Shown here: piece after piece, positions 9,752-18,147 of the stretch | How the letters are laid out: every line of letters begins with the position of its first letter | Position numbering within the stretch: position 1 is the first letter of the stretch | NCBI RefSeq assembly: GCF_026650985.1 | Contig: NZ_CP086239.1 | Location: forward strand, 3,224,001-3,288,000 | DNA from: Clostridium estertheticum | GTDB taxonomy: Bacteria > Bacillota > Clostridia > Clostridiales > Clostridiaceae | Reading direction: 5' to 3' | DNA: 64,000 nucleotides | Position numbers and translations under genes: made by a program | The notes under the pieces: model-generated | Databases searched by the model: none | The model's input: the letters and a program-made list of their open reading frames with translations, nothing else | What the model was told of the DNA's origin: nothing

Positions 9752-9802
9752 GCCAATCACCCCATTATTTATATTATATATGTTAATAAGAGAACTTTAC
9801 AA

Positions 9803-10366
9803 CTAAGCCTTTCTCATAAAAAATGCAAAAGGATCCTTAGCTAAACCATTAGATTTAACCGTAATGTTTATATTCCGAATGTGATAAATTTTACCCTTAT
9901 AATCTTTTGCTTGATTATCACATATATATGCATAATCATAACTTCCTTCTTTTACCCATTTCATAAATACATAAGTATGAGTTGGAAAACCACTTTGCTG
10001 TCCATTAGCATCTGTAGTAAAGCATATATCCCCAGACATTAATTTTCTATAATCGCTTTGTTTTTTAAAACCTTTATCTGAAAGTAAAGATATCATTTGC
10101 TCTGTATTACTTGTTTCTAACGGCACGCTAAAATTGTTTTTTCTTAAAACTTCAGATAAAAAATAAACACAGGTATTTTTTGAACTACCCTTATTTAATT
10201 TTACGGATGTATTATAAACATCTGTCCGCTTCCCTTTATCTTGTAGAAAATCATATATATTTTCGTTTAAGTGTGGATATTCATTTTGTATAATATTATT
10301 TTTTAAAAATATTACTCCTATACTCGTAAAAACTATAATAAGAAAAATGAGCATAACTTTTTTCAT
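9803..10366 (-). CDS. Exported protein with CHAP/NlpC-like papain fold (inferred)
   Basis: 187 residues. N-terminal membrane anchor or signal segment at about 4-21. The order of motifs resembles CHAP/NlpC-P60 amidases or peptidases: NTCVYFLSEVLR with Cys66, SGDICF at 111-116, THTYVFM with His130, and ICDNQ with Asp150/Asn151 as the third polar residue. This is my reading of the pattern, not a family match I can verify. If right, it would cut peptidoglycan peptides or proteins outside the cell. It heads the regulator/kinase operon and may be its sensor partner or target. Confidence 0.6.
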   Translation of the reverse strand: MKKVMLIFLIIVFTSIGVIFLKNNIIQNEYPHLNENIYDFLQDKGKRTDVYNTSVKLNKGSSKNTCVYFLSEVLRKNNFSVPLETSNTEQMISLLSDKGFKKQSDYRKLMSGDICFTTDANGQQSGFPTHTYVFMKWVKEGSYDYAYICDNQAKDYKGKIYHIRNINITVKSNGLAKDPFAFFMRKA

Positions 10367-10520
10367 TTGGTGTTTCCCCCTTCAATATCGGTAACTATAA
10401 CCAATTATACAATATACTTTTTACAAAATACCTATCATAATTCTTACAAATTTATTAAGAAAATGCAGATACCTCTCTTTATGGTAACAGATTTTTATAA
10501 CAAATTAGCCTTAATTATAA

Positions 10521-10560
10521 AAACCCATATAAAGTAACTTTTAGTTACCTCATATGGGTT
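10521..10560. terminator. Hairpin with outer and inner stems, likely terminator
   Basis: AACCCATAT pairs with ATATGGGTT and inside it GTAAC pairs with GTTAC. A second dyad, ACTTAAATG with CATTTAAGC, lies at about 10563-10602. They occupy the 262-base gap between the exported protein gene and the metallo-hydrolase gene and probably end minus-strand transcripts of the latter. Nothing else is seen in that gap. Confidence 0.6.
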
Positions 10561-10628
10561 CTACTTAAATGCCTAAAAATGTATGATGGGACTACATTTA
10601 AGCAGTTAATGACTTATTTTATATATAT

Positions 10629-11378
10629 TTATAATTTCATGATTGATTTTTTATCTAAAGAATTTAAAGCTTCTGGAGTATGTGTTGATAAATAAACAGT
10701 AGCATTCTTTTTAATAAATTCTCTTACCTTTGCTAAGCTTTCAAAAGCTAAATCCTTATTTTCAAATACCACTGATAACTCATTTCTTCTTAGTGCCTCA
10801 TCTGTATAAGTTATATCTCCATGAATCATATAATATAATTTATTGTCTTCTACAACAACTATTGAAGTTCCTTCGGTATGACCAGGGGCAGGTAACATAA
10901 CAATTCCATCTGCTATTTTCTTACTGCTTTCGAAATTATGATATTTACCATCTTCAAACTTAACTTTAATTATATTTTCACCATCTAATTTCATGTCGTT
11001 TGCTTCTGTTTCAGATATATATATTTTTGAGTTATTAAATAATCTTATTTCACCAGAATGATCAGGATGCTTATGAGTAATTACAACCTTGTCTATGTCA
11101 CTAGGTTTATATCCAACATTTTTTAGGGCAGTTACAAAATCAGCAACTTTTTCACCCATATATAACATTTGATTAGGTGTTCGTTCAAATGGTGCGGTTT
11201 CAACTGGTAATCCTGTATCTACCAAAATAATTTCTTTCCCTGTGTCTATTAAATAATTTTGTAAACTAGCTGGGTATATTTTATTTGAGTCCACATCTTC
11301 TTTCTTCATAGATCCACCTAAAGCAAAGGCTTCTCTCATTTCTCCATTTTTATAAAATTCTAAAGCTACAATTTTCAT
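10629..11378 (-). CDS. Metallo-beta-lactamase-fold hydrolase (lactonase-like)
   Basis: 249 residues with the metal signature THKHPDHSGE (HxHxDH variant), a following PAPGHTEGTS His and HGDITY Asp, as in the AHL-lactonase/AttM branch that binds two metals. It starts two bases after the HxlR regulator stop and is co-transcribed with it. The substrate could be a lactone or thioester; this branch is not specific enough to call quorum quenching. Together with the divergent flavoenzyme it looks like a reactive-compound detoxification unit. Confidence 0.88.
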   Translation of the reverse strand: MKIVALEFYKNGEMREAFALGGSMKKEDVDSNKIYPASLQNYLIDTGKEIILVDTGLPVETAPFERTPNQMLYMGEKVADFVTALKNVGYKPSDIDKVVITHKHPDHSGEIRLFNNSKIYISETEANDMKLDGENIIKVKFEDGKYHNFESSKKIADGIVMLPAPGHTEGTSIVVVEDNKLYYMIHGDITYTDEALRRNELSVVFENKDLAFESLAKVREFIKKNATVYLSTHTPEALNSLDKKSIMKL

Positions 11379-11380
11379 TA

Positions 11381-11782
11381 TTAATTTCCCCTTTTTATAT
11401 TGTAAAATCCAATATTATTTTGTACTGCTAATAAATTTTCTTGTTGGCTACTCAGCTTTTTTCCCCACTCATTTATAATTACTAATGCAGGTAGCAAATC
11501 ATGACAGGTATCTGTTAAAGAGTACTCTACATGAGGTGGAATTTTATTATACTCTATTCTATCTACAAGGCCATGCTCGTGCAAAGCCTTTAAAGAACGT
11601 GTTAACATAATATTAGTGATTCCAGGTATCCTTCGTTTAAGTTCATTATATCTAACGCTTTTTTCAGAGGATAATTCCCATATAATAGCGATTCTCCACT
11701 TACCGCCAATAATCTCAAGTGCATGAACAACAGGACACTGCTTAGAATAAATATGTGGTGTTTTCTTTAGTTCATCTTTCAT
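11381..11782 (-). CDS. HxlR-family transcriptional regulator
   Basis: 133 residues from ATG 11782, chosen because TTTGGAGG lies eight bases upstream; an upstream in-frame start at 11860 has no ribosome site. The core matches the HxlR winged helix: CPVVHALEIIGGKWRIAIIWEL, YNELKRRIPGITNIMLTRSLKALHEHGLV and PPHVEYSLT. The Cys in the N-terminal part is typical of redox or electrophile-sensing members (for example HypR/YodB). It is divergent from the flavoenzyme at 11914 and heads a two-gene unit with the hydrolase; it probably represses both directions. Confidence 0.92.
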   Translation of the reverse strand: MKDELKKTPHIYSKQCPVVHALEIIGGKWRIAIIWELSSEKSVRYNELKRRIPGITNIMLTRSLKALHEHGLVDRIEYNKIPPHVEYSLTDTCHDLLPALVIINEWGKKLSSQQENLLAVQNNIGFYNIKRGN

Positions 11783-11822
11783 AAATGATGCCTCCAAATT
11801 CAGGGCACAAAAATGTGCGTAC

Positions 11823-11852
11823 TTGATATTGTGTTCCTTAGTAAGATATAAT
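11823..11852 (+). promoter_or_regulatory. Candidate sigma-A promoter of the OYE-family gene
   Basis: TTGATA and TATAAT are 18 bases apart, about 60 bases ahead of the TTG start at 11914. The segment lies in the divergent region shared with the HxlR gene, so the regulator could act here. Confidence 0.5.
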
Positions 11853-11913
11853 AACAACATAACATATAAAGGGTTATATGTAAATGAAATAGTGAAATAG
11901 GAGCGTGTTATTT

Positions 11914-12972
11914 TTGAAAAAATTATTTACCGAATTTAATATTAAAAATATAAAAATGAAAAATCGTATTTGTGTTCCTCCGATGGTTGTTGGATTCAGA
12001 CCTGATGGATATGTAGCAATTGAAAATGTAGAACGTTATGAAAAGTTAGCTAAAGGTGGAGCAGGACTTATAATTCAAGAGGCTACCTGTGTTAATAATG
12101 ATGGAAAATTATCTGGAAATCAACTTGGAATATGGGAAGATGCTCAAATTGAAGGACTAAAAAGAATAGTAGATGTAGTTCATGAAGAAAACTGTCCAAT
12201 ATTTCTTCAAATTCATCATGCAGGAGTTGTTGGAATATCAAACAATCCAATGTGTCCAAGTCCATATGAATATAAAAATTATGTTGGAAATATAGTTGTT
12301 GGACGCGTTATGACTAGTGAAGATATAAAATCTATACAAAATGATTTTATAAAAGCTGCAGGAAGAGCTTACAAAGCAGGATATGATGGTATTGAACTTC
12401 ATGGATGTCATGCCTATTTAATAAGCCAATTTTTAGATAAAAAAGTAAATACACGAACTGATAAATATGGCACTAACCCTGAGAAATTTGTGATAGAAAT
12501 TTTAGATGAAATTAGAAAAACAACGCCTAAAGAGTTTGTTGTCGGAATCCGTTTGGGAGGATTTGAACCACTAATAGAAGATGGAATACATTACGCTAAA
12601 ATATTAGAAAAAAGCGGAATAGATTTCCTTGATATTTCTTATGGATTTATGAGTGAACAAGAAATGCACGTAAATAAAGATTATAAATACTCTAATGCTG
12701 TTTATGCAGCCCAGAAAATTAAAGAAGTAGTTTCAATCCCAGTATTTGCAGTTGATGGAATTAATTCAGCTGAAATTGCAGAGCAAATATTAACTGATAC
12801 AAATGTAGACATTGTAGATATTGCTAGGGGCTTTCTTATAAATCCTAATTGGGCAAATGATGCCAAGGAAGGAAAAGATACCGGCAAATGTTTGAAATGT
12901 GCAAAATGTATGTGGTTTGGTCAATCTAAGGTTTGTGCAGGTAAGGTTATATTTGAGAAAAATAATAAATAA
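11914..12972 (+). CDS. Old-yellow-enzyme family NADH:flavin oxidoreductase
   Basis: About 352 residues; the TTG at 11914 has AGGAG ten bases upstream, better than the GTG at 11905. The FMN barrel begins KKLFTEFNIKNIKMKNR, with PPMV, substrate-site HGCHAYL and the later VDIARGFL FMN-phosphate segment. A short C-terminal CLKCAKCMWFG stretch has three cysteines but no FAD/NAD domain follows, so it is a single-domain OYE. Such enzymes reduce activated C=C bonds, often of electrophiles. Divergent from HxlR, the likely regulator. Confidence 0.92.
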   Translation: MKKLFTEFNIKNIKMKNRICVPPMVVGFRPDGYVAIENVERYEKLAKGGAGLIIQEATCVNNDGKLSGNQLGIWEDAQIEGLKRIVDVVHEENCPIFLQIHHAGVVGISNNPMCPSPYEYKNYVGNIVVGRVMTSEDIKSIQNDFIKAAGRAYKAGYDGIELHGCHAYLISQFLDKKVNTRTDKYGTNPEKFVIEILDEIRKTTPKEFVVGIRLGGFEPLIEDGIHYAKILEKSGIDFLDISYGFMSEQEMHVNKDYKYSNAVYAAQKIKEVVSIPVFAVDGINSAEIAEQILTDTNVDIVDIARGFLINPNWANDAKEGKDTGKCLKCAKCMWFGQSKVCAGKVIFEKNNK

Positions 12973-13026
12973 TCTCAATCTGGATATATTCAGTCTTAAT
13001 TATAAACATTAATACAAAATATATCT

Positions 13027-13066
13027 TATAATAAGCTTTAGGATTGTCATCCTAAAGCTTATTATA
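13027..13066. terminator. Bidirectional rho-independent terminator
   Basis: A perfect 18-base stem (TATAATAAGCTTTAGGAT and complement) around a TGTC loop, between the convergent flavoenzyme and pirin genes. T-rich tracts follow on both strands. Confidence 0.92.
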
Positions 13067-13094
13067 ATTTTTCTATTATTAATCTAGCCGTCTC

Positions 13095-13793
13095 CTAAGC
13101 TTTTTTCATCTCTACAATAATAAAATGTGAAAGTACTTCTGCCTTTATCTTTATATCCTCTTCAATAATTTCCATGGCATCTCTTTCATTTAGAATAATT
13201 CCATTAATATTTGATTTTCCTTCTATTTGAACTAAATAGACTTGCCTATCTGCTTTTACACAATAATCAATTACATTTCTCTCATCTAATTCTAATGTAA
13301 ATATATTTATATCCTGGTTTACTTTTACAACTGCGTCACCTTGATTACTTGATACCATATGAAGCCATTTATTTTTTCTATCATTCCATTCAAATTTGTA
13401 TTCACCATAATTGGGTTTATGTCCTTCTTTATCAGGCAATATCCATATTTGAAGAAATCTCGCTACCTCTTCTCCTAAATTATGCTCACTGTGATAAACT
13501 CCTGTACCTGCGCTCATATATTGCACATCACCACGTTTCAAATTACCTTTATTACCCATACTATCACCGTGAGTTAACTCTCCTTTAACAACATAGGATA
13601 TAATCTCCATATTTTGATGAGGATGTGTATCAAATCCAGTATTAGGATTAATTAAATCATCATTTATCACTCTTAATACTCCAAATCCCATGTTATTTGG
13701 GTTATAATACTCTGCAAATGAAAAGTGAAATTTGCTCCTTAACCACCCTAAATTACTTGACCCCATTTTTCCGCTTTCTAATTTTCTTAACAT
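13095..13793 (-). CDS. Pirin family protein
   Basis: 232 residues. The N-terminal cupin carries the pirin metal set: His57 and His59 in DTHPHQ and His101 and Glu103 in VYHSEHN. The family includes quercetin 2,3-dioxygenase-like enzymes and redox-linked regulators; the reaction here is unknown. It follows the MarR gene by 64 bases, and a 12-base palindrome in that gap matches one ahead of the MarR gene, so the pair looks like an autoregulated stress unit. Confidence 0.92.
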   Translation of the reverse strand: MLRKLESGKMGSSNLGWLRSKFHFSFAEYYNPNNMGFGVLRVINDDLINPNTGFDTHPHQNMEIISYVVKGELTHGDSMGNKGNLKRGDVQYMSAGTGVYHSEHNLGEEVARFLQIWILPDKEGHKPNYGEYKFEWNDRKNKWLHMVSSNQGDAVVKVNQDINIFTLELDERNVIDYCVKADRQVYLVQIEGKSNINGIILNERDAMEIIEEDIKIKAEVLSHFIIVEMKKA

Positions 13794-13816
13794 TGTAAAA
13801 TCTCCTTTCAGTTTAT

Positions 13817-13828
13817 TACTAATTAGTA
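13817..13828. promoter_or_regulatory. Palindromic operator candidate ahead of the pirin gene
   Basis: TACTAATTAGTA is a perfect 12-base palindrome 24 bases upstream of the pirin start. A one-mismatch copy lies at 14318-14329 ahead of the MarR gene. The repetition at both promoters supports a MarR binding site. Confidence 0.65.
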
Positions 13829-13857
13829 CTATTTAATCGAAATTATGGTGTATATAT

Positions 13858-14304
13858 TTATACACCTGATAATTTTTTCAATAAACTTATTAAATTTATC
13901 TTTTCCTCTGATGTTAAGTTACTGAAAATTCCATTTATATTTTTTACATGTTTTGGGAATATATCACTTATGAGACTTCTTCCTTCCTCAGTAATACTTA
14001 TCAAATTAACTCGTCGATCTTTTGGATCAGAACATCTCTTAACAAGATTTACCTTAGCTAAATTATCTATAACAACAGTCATATTTCCACCTGTTGAAAG
14101 AATCTTATCCATTATTTCACTAATTCTTAAATCTCCTTTATGATATAATATCTCAAGCACTGCAAACTGAGAAACTGTTAACCCTCCCTCTTTGATAGTT
14201 TTATATTCTTTTTTATGAACATCATGAGTACATCTACTTAATGCTATTAATGCCTTTAAATTTAAATCTACAAATTCACCATAAGTATTTTTTTCTTTAT
14301 CCAT
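13858..14304 (-). CDS. MarR-family transcriptional regulator
   Basis: 148 residues with the MarR winged helix: LTVSQFAVLEILYHKGDLRIS, ILSTGGNMTVVIDNLAK recognition helix and the DPKDRRVNLISITEEG wing. This is the OhrR/SlyA-like size class. Cys24 in SRCTHDVH near the N-terminus could be the oxidation sensor seen in OhrR proteins, but its position is only approximate. It heads the MarR-pirin unit with matching palindromes before each gene. Confidence 0.93.
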   Translation of the reverse strand: MDKEKNTYGEFVDLNLKALIALSRCTHDVHKKEYKTIKEGGLTVSQFAVLEILYHKGDLRISEIMDKILSTGGNMTVVIDNLAKVNLVKRCSDPKDRRVNLISITEEGRSLISDIFPKHVKNINGIFSNLTSEEKINLISLLKKLSGV

Positions 14305-14317
14305 ATTTATAATATAC

Positions 14318-14329
14318 TACTAACTAGTA
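14318..14329. promoter_or_regulatory. Operator candidate ahead of the MarR gene
   Basis: TACTAACTAGTA differs by one base from the perfect palindrome at 13817-13828 and lies 14 bases upstream of the MarR start. Autoregulation is the simplest reading. Confidence 0.6.
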
Positions 14330-14410
14330 ATATCGTCAATCTTTTTTGATTATAATAATAAATATAATTAATTGTTTATTGACAAATTATTTATAATATT
14401 GTATATTTCA

Positions 14411-14560
14411 TTACAACATAAATAACAAATTTGATGACGAGAAAGAGTACATTTTAGTACCAAAAGCATATAAAGCAGCAATAACCCATATAAGTTTTCC
14501 TCTTTTTAAATTAATAATTTCATATTTAATTAGAGCATTAATTTTCCTCAATGTGCTCAC
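14411..14560 (-). pseudogene. Remnant of an ABC-2 permease N-terminus
   Basis: A 49-codon frame from a GTG at 14560 reads STLRKINALIKYEIINLK then RGKLIWVIAALYAFG, the typical start of an ABC-2 permease (basic amphipathic segment plus first membrane span), and stops soon after. AAGGA precedes the start. No other part of a transporter is near. It accounts for the otherwise gene-free stretch 14305-14673. A small expressed membrane peptide is the alternative. Confidence 0.5.
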
Positions 14561-14673
14561 CTATCCTTTTTTCATACTTAGTAAAAGAATATCATATCAC
14601 CCATCAACTGTCAATCACCTTATAAATATGTTATATTATATGCTAATAGTATGTTTTATTGCTTTTTTATACC

Positions 14674-15012
14674 CTATTCATTTTTAAGAGATTCAATATA
14701 CTTATCTCCCCAAATTCCAAACTGTTCTAATACTGGATCGAATGCTTTTCCTAAATCAGTTAGTGAATACTCAACCTTGGGTGGAATTTCCGAATAAACA
14801 TGTCGACTAATCAATCCATAATCTTCTAACATTCTTAATTGTTTTGTTAGTGTAGACTGAGTGATATCACCTATTCCTCTTTGTAACTCGCCATACCGTA
14901 ATGCTCCATCACTCAAATGATACAAAATTAATATTGACCATTTTCCAGAAAATATTTTTTGCGCTGTAAAATATGGGCATTTCCCCAAAAGACTATTTTT
15001 ACTCTCCAACAT
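14674..15012 (-). CDS. HxlR-family transcriptional regulator
   Basis: 112 residues from ATG 15012, which has GGAGG four bases upstream; the ATG at 15024 would contain that ribosome site inside the gene. Core motifs are GKCPYFTAQKIFSGKWSIL, RYGELQRGIGDITQSTL and PPKVEYSLTDLGK. Cys in KCPYF is at the place used for thiol sensing in many members. Divergent from the FMN-binding protein at 15138, whose gene it probably controls. Confidence 0.92.
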   Translation of the reverse strand: MLESKNSLLGKCPYFTAQKIFSGKWSILILYHLSDGALRYGELQRGIGDITQSTLTKQLRMLEDYGLISRHVYSEIPPKVEYSLTDLGKAFDPVLEQFGIWGDKYIESLKNE

Positions 15013-15137
15013 AGTTTCCTCCATAGTATCTTTTATATACTAACATCAATAAAAGATCGTACTTGTTATCTTAGATATACATGGTACTATTAGTGTGTAA
15101 TCAATCTTAACATACATACATGAGAGGAGCAACAATT

Positions 15138-15539
15138 ATGAATAAAGCATTAGAATTTTTACAAGAGAGTGGTATTTTTTACTTAGCAACTACCGAAGGC
15201 AACCAACCAAGAGTTAGACCATTTGGTGCTGTCTTTGAATATGAAGGAAAATTATACATTGTCACAAACAATACAAAAAAATGTTTTAAACAAATGTTAG
15301 AAAATCCTAAAGTCGAGATGTCTGGCATGAATAAAAAAGGACAATGGATCCGTGTTACTGGAGAAGTTGCAAATGATGACAGACGTGAAGTAAAAGAATT
15401 GGCACTTCAAGCTGTTCCATCTTTAAAAACTATGTATAACATTGATGATGGAATTTTTGCAGTTTTATACTTTACAAAAGGAACAGCTACTATTTCTTCT
15501 TTTACAGCTCAGCCTGAAACATTCTCACTATATATATAA
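15138..15539 (+). CDS. Pyridoxamine 5'-phosphate oxidase-fold FMN-binding protein
   Basis: 133 residues from ATG 15138, chosen because GAGAGGAG lies upstream; the in-frame ATG at 15120 is inside that signal. The split-barrel pattern MNKALEFLQESGIFYLATTEGNQPRVRPFG, then LYIVTNNTKK and WIRVTGE matches the small PNPOx-like family of flavin reductases and nitro/quinone-reducing proteins. True PNPO function is unlikely at this length. Paired divergently with an HxlR regulator. Confidence 0.88.
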   Translation: MNKALEFLQESGIFYLATTEGNQPRVRPFGAVFEYEGKLYIVTNNTKKCFKQMLENPKVEMSGMNKKGQWIRVTGEVANDDRREVKELALQAVPSLKTMYNIDDGIFAVLYFTKGTATISSFTAQPETFSLYI

Positions 15540-15577
15540 ATCAATTCACCCGTAAGCCAGGTGTCTTTGTTATATAA

Positions 15578-15620
15578 AAAAGCTATTCCAATCTTTTAAA
15601 GGTTGAAATAGCTTTTTTAT
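15578..15620. terminator. Bidirectional terminator hairpin
   Basis: AAAAGCTATTCCAA and TTGAAATAGCTTTT form an imperfect stem between two convergent genes, with T-runs outside. It overlaps the last codons of the minus-strand hydrolase by a few bases. Confidence 0.8.
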
Positions 15621-16339
15621 TTTTCTATTTTAATTTCATTACTATTTGTATCGAAGATTTCTCCATTGTCTAAATGAATTAATTTAGTTGATAATTTTTT
15701 TGACCTAATTTTATCATTTAACTCATTTATGGCTATTGTAGAATTAGTAAATTGAAACCTTTGAATAATATCTTGATGCATTGGTATTAAAAATCTTGGA
15801 TTTAACTCTCTTAAACATAATAATGCACCTCTTTCTCCCATAGTCATTGGAGGTAGATAATGTGTTATAGGCAACATTGCAATATTAATTGTATACTTTT
15901 CAGATATATATTTCATAAATTTTCCATAATAAGTATCGCCAGCAAAATATAATGTTAAATCTTCTGACTTAATGATATATCCAACCGCTGGACATATGTG
16001 ATTAGCCCGTACAACAGTTATTGAAAAATCGCCAACAGCAAATTTATCACCTATCCAAACTGGCTTACTCCTAAATATTAGTGGTTTTAATGACCACTTT
16101 GGAGCATATATATTACATCTATCTTTAAATTTGCTCAAAAACTTAATATCCATATGGTCAAAATGATCATGACTAAGTAAAATTGCATCTAGGTGCTTAA
16201 TATCTTTATAATAATTGGAAACATTAGTAGTTCTTTTATATAATAGATTCCCAAAATTATTGAAATATGGATCAAACAATATTTGTGAATTTTTACTTGA
16301 TAACAATATTGTACAGTTCCCCAATAATTGTATTTTCAC
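15617..16339 (-). CDS. UlaG-like metal-dependent hydrolase
   Basis: 240 residues of the metallo-beta-lactamase superfamily: LLSHDHFDHMD gives the HxHxDH metal site, FAGDTYYG the bridging Asp, and IPMHQD a late His. The N-terminus MKIQLLGNCTILLSS is typical of UlaG/YtkL-like proteins, which act on lactones or on unknown phosphoesters. It stands alone; about 230 bases upstream are AT-rich without a clear signal. Substrate unknown. Confidence 0.85.
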   Translation of the reverse strand: MKIQLLGNCTILLSSKNSQILFDPYFNNFGNLLYKRTTNVSNYYKDIKHLDAILLSHDHFDHMDIKFLSKFKDRCNIYAPKWSLKPLIFRSKPVWIGDKFAVGDFSITVVRANHICPAVGYIIKSEDLTLYFAGDTYYGKFMKYISEKYTINIAMLPITHYLPPMTMGERGALLCLRELNPRFLIPMHQDIIQRFQFTNSTIAINELNDKIRSKKLSTKLIHLDNGEIFDTNSNEIKIEK

Positions 16340-16572
16340 ATTTTTCCTCCTAATACAGTTTTTTTAATCTCAATTTAATTATATATCGTTTTGTTCGCAT
16401 CTGGAACAGATAATATAAAATCTATTCATTACATTTTAAGCACCTGTTAATACAATATAATAAACTATCTAGCATTTATTACGATATAATCATTGGCGTG
16501 ATTATTTATGTTATTATCTAAATAATTATTTCATTTGATACATTCTAAAATATAGCATAGGGAGGATTACAT

Positions 16573-17406
16573 ATGAATATTTCTAGTTCATTAAATACAA
16601 GTCCTGCTTCTAAGGATAATATAGCGAAAACTGAAAAATCAAATAATATAAAGAAAAATAGAAATTCATCTTTGGGAGGAATTAATAAAAATAAAATATT
16701 GGACCAACTAATGAAGCAAAAACAAAATTTAATAGACAGTAAAAATGATCTTGTAGATCGATCTTTAAAAAGTGATGAGAGCATATCTTCAATAAAAGAT
16801 AAATTGGAAAACATCGATAGTCAAATAAAAAAAATTGATGCACAAATAAGTAAAATTCAGATGGAAGATCAGCGCAAGCTTCTTGATACCGATGAGAAAA
16901 ATAAGGAAACTAAAAAAACGAAAGAAAAATCAAAGACTCATTCTTCTAATAATACAAAAACAGATGTTGTTTGTGATCAGATGGGCAGCCTATTAAACCT
17001 TTCAGGAAATCTAGCAAAAATCCAAGTTCTATCTTCTGAAAAAAAGTCTATGACGGGAGAAACAAAAGTTTTGGAAAGTGAAATAAAGCTAGATATAGGT
17101 AGAGGACTAAATCCCATTGCCAAAAAAAAACAAGTTGCAAAATTAGCGGATCAAATGGATAATATTTCTAAAAACATTGGAAACAACTTAAATACCATAA
17201 ACAATGGCCTTAAGGATATTAGAGTAAAACCCACCTTTAATGAGGCAATTGATAAAAATCAACAAAATAAAAGCACTGTTAATACAAAAGGTGAAGATAA
17301 ATTATCACCACAGCAGCAACAAATTGTTAAAAATATTCAGTATTATAATGATAATATGCCTGAGAATGCCAGCAAGGATGGCCAGAATGTAGACGCTACA
17401 GCTTAA
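16573..17406 (+). CDS. FlxA-like coiled-coil protein
   Basis: 277 residues, very rich in Lys, Asn, Ser and Asp. A heptad-like coiled coil runs over about 45-105 (ILDQLMKQKQ, IKDKLENIDSQIKKID, QISKIQ), then a Lys/Thr-rich linker, then a second helical block about 130-215. There is no signal peptide. The arrangement resembles FlxA-like proteins, but a function is not assigned. Strong ribosome site (GGGAGGA). It is followed after 37 bases by the LytTR regulator gene, so it may share a transcript with the Agr-like pair. Confidence 0.7.
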   Translation: MNISSSLNTSPASKDNIAKTEKSNNIKKNRNSSLGGINKNKILDQLMKQKQNLIDSKNDLVDRSLKSDESISSIKDKLENIDSQIKKIDAQISKIQMEDQRKLLDTDEKNKETKKTKEKSKTHSSNNTKTDVVCDQMGSLLNLSGNLAKIQVLSSEKKSMTGETKVLESEIKLDIGRGLNPIAKKKQVAKLADQMDNISKNIGNNLNTINNGLKDIRVKPTFNEAIDKNQQNKSTVNTKGEDKLSPQQQQIVKNIQYYNDNMPENASKDGQNVDATA

Positions 17407-17443
17407 AAATGATTCATGTTATAATAAATGCTGAGGTGGTTCT

Positions 17444-18145
17444 ATGTTGAAAATAGCTGTTTGTGAAGATGATCAAAATCAAAGACAAGACTTGGTGAAA
17501 ATGCTTGAAAGAAATCTAAATAAAGAGCAATATGACATATCTGAATTTAGTAACGGAGAAGAATTACTGCTTAGTATAAAAAAATTTAATATGTACTTTT
17601 TAGATATCCAAATGAATGGGCTTACTGGAATAGAAGTTGCTAAAAAAATTAGGTCTATAAATGAAATTTCAGTTATTATATTTATAACAGGTTTTAAAGG
17701 CTATGTATTTGAGGCATTTGACGTAAGAGCTTTTCATTATATTTTAAAACCAGTTCAAGAAGAAAAGTTTAAAGAAATTTTACGTTCTGCTTTAACACAG
17801 TTTGAGAAGAATGATAAATTTATTATTACAAGAATTATGGGTAATCTAAATAAGATTTTTATTAAAGATATACTGTACATAGAATCAGAACAAAGAAAAT
17901 TAAAGGTGCATACCTCCTGTAATATAATTGAATATTATTATAAAATATCTGACATGGAACATGAACTGCAAGGATCCGATTTTTTTAGATGTCATAAGAG
18001 TTATATTGTGAATTTAAGATATGTTCAAAGCTTTGATAGTAGCTCCATTACTTTAAGAAACTGTGAAAAAATTTATTTATCAAAATATAAATCAGCTGAT
18101 TTCTCCAGGAAATTTATGTACTATTTAAAAAATGAGGAGCAGTAA
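17444..18145 (+). CDS. LytTR-family response regulator (AgrA-like)
   Basis: 233 residues. Receiver domain with EDD at 8-10 and phospho-acceptor Asp54 in YFLDIQMNG; ILKPVQ carries the conserved Lys. The C-terminal LytTR DNA-binding domain starts near 135 with ILYIESEQRKLKVHT and has FFRCHKSYIVNL. Regulators of this type pair with GHKL kinases and often control bacteriocins or virulence. It precedes the kinase by two bases. No peptide pheromone gene is seen next to it. Confidence 0.93.
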   Translation: MLKIAVCEDDQNQRQDLVKMLERNLNKEQYDISEFSNGEELLLSIKKFNMYFLDIQMNGLTGIEVAKKIRSINEISVIIFITGFKGYVFEAFDVRAFHYILKPVQEEKFKEILRSALTQFEKNDKFIITRIMGNLNKIFIKDILYIESEQRKLKVHTSCNIIEYYYKISDMEHELQGSDFFRCHKSYIVNLRYVQSFDSSSITLRNCEKIYLSKYKSADFSRKFMYYLKNEEQ

Positions 18146-18147
18146 CC

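Noticed and set aside
10629-12972. Quorum-quenching AHL lactonase call for the metallo-hydrolase
   Set aside because: The fold and motif fit the lactonase-like branch, but the same motif covers many other substrates, and the HxlR/OYE context points to electrophile stress.
12702-12978. Two minus-strand frames antisense to the end of the OYE gene
   Set aside because: Both are shadows of the flavoenzyme codons and overlap each other.
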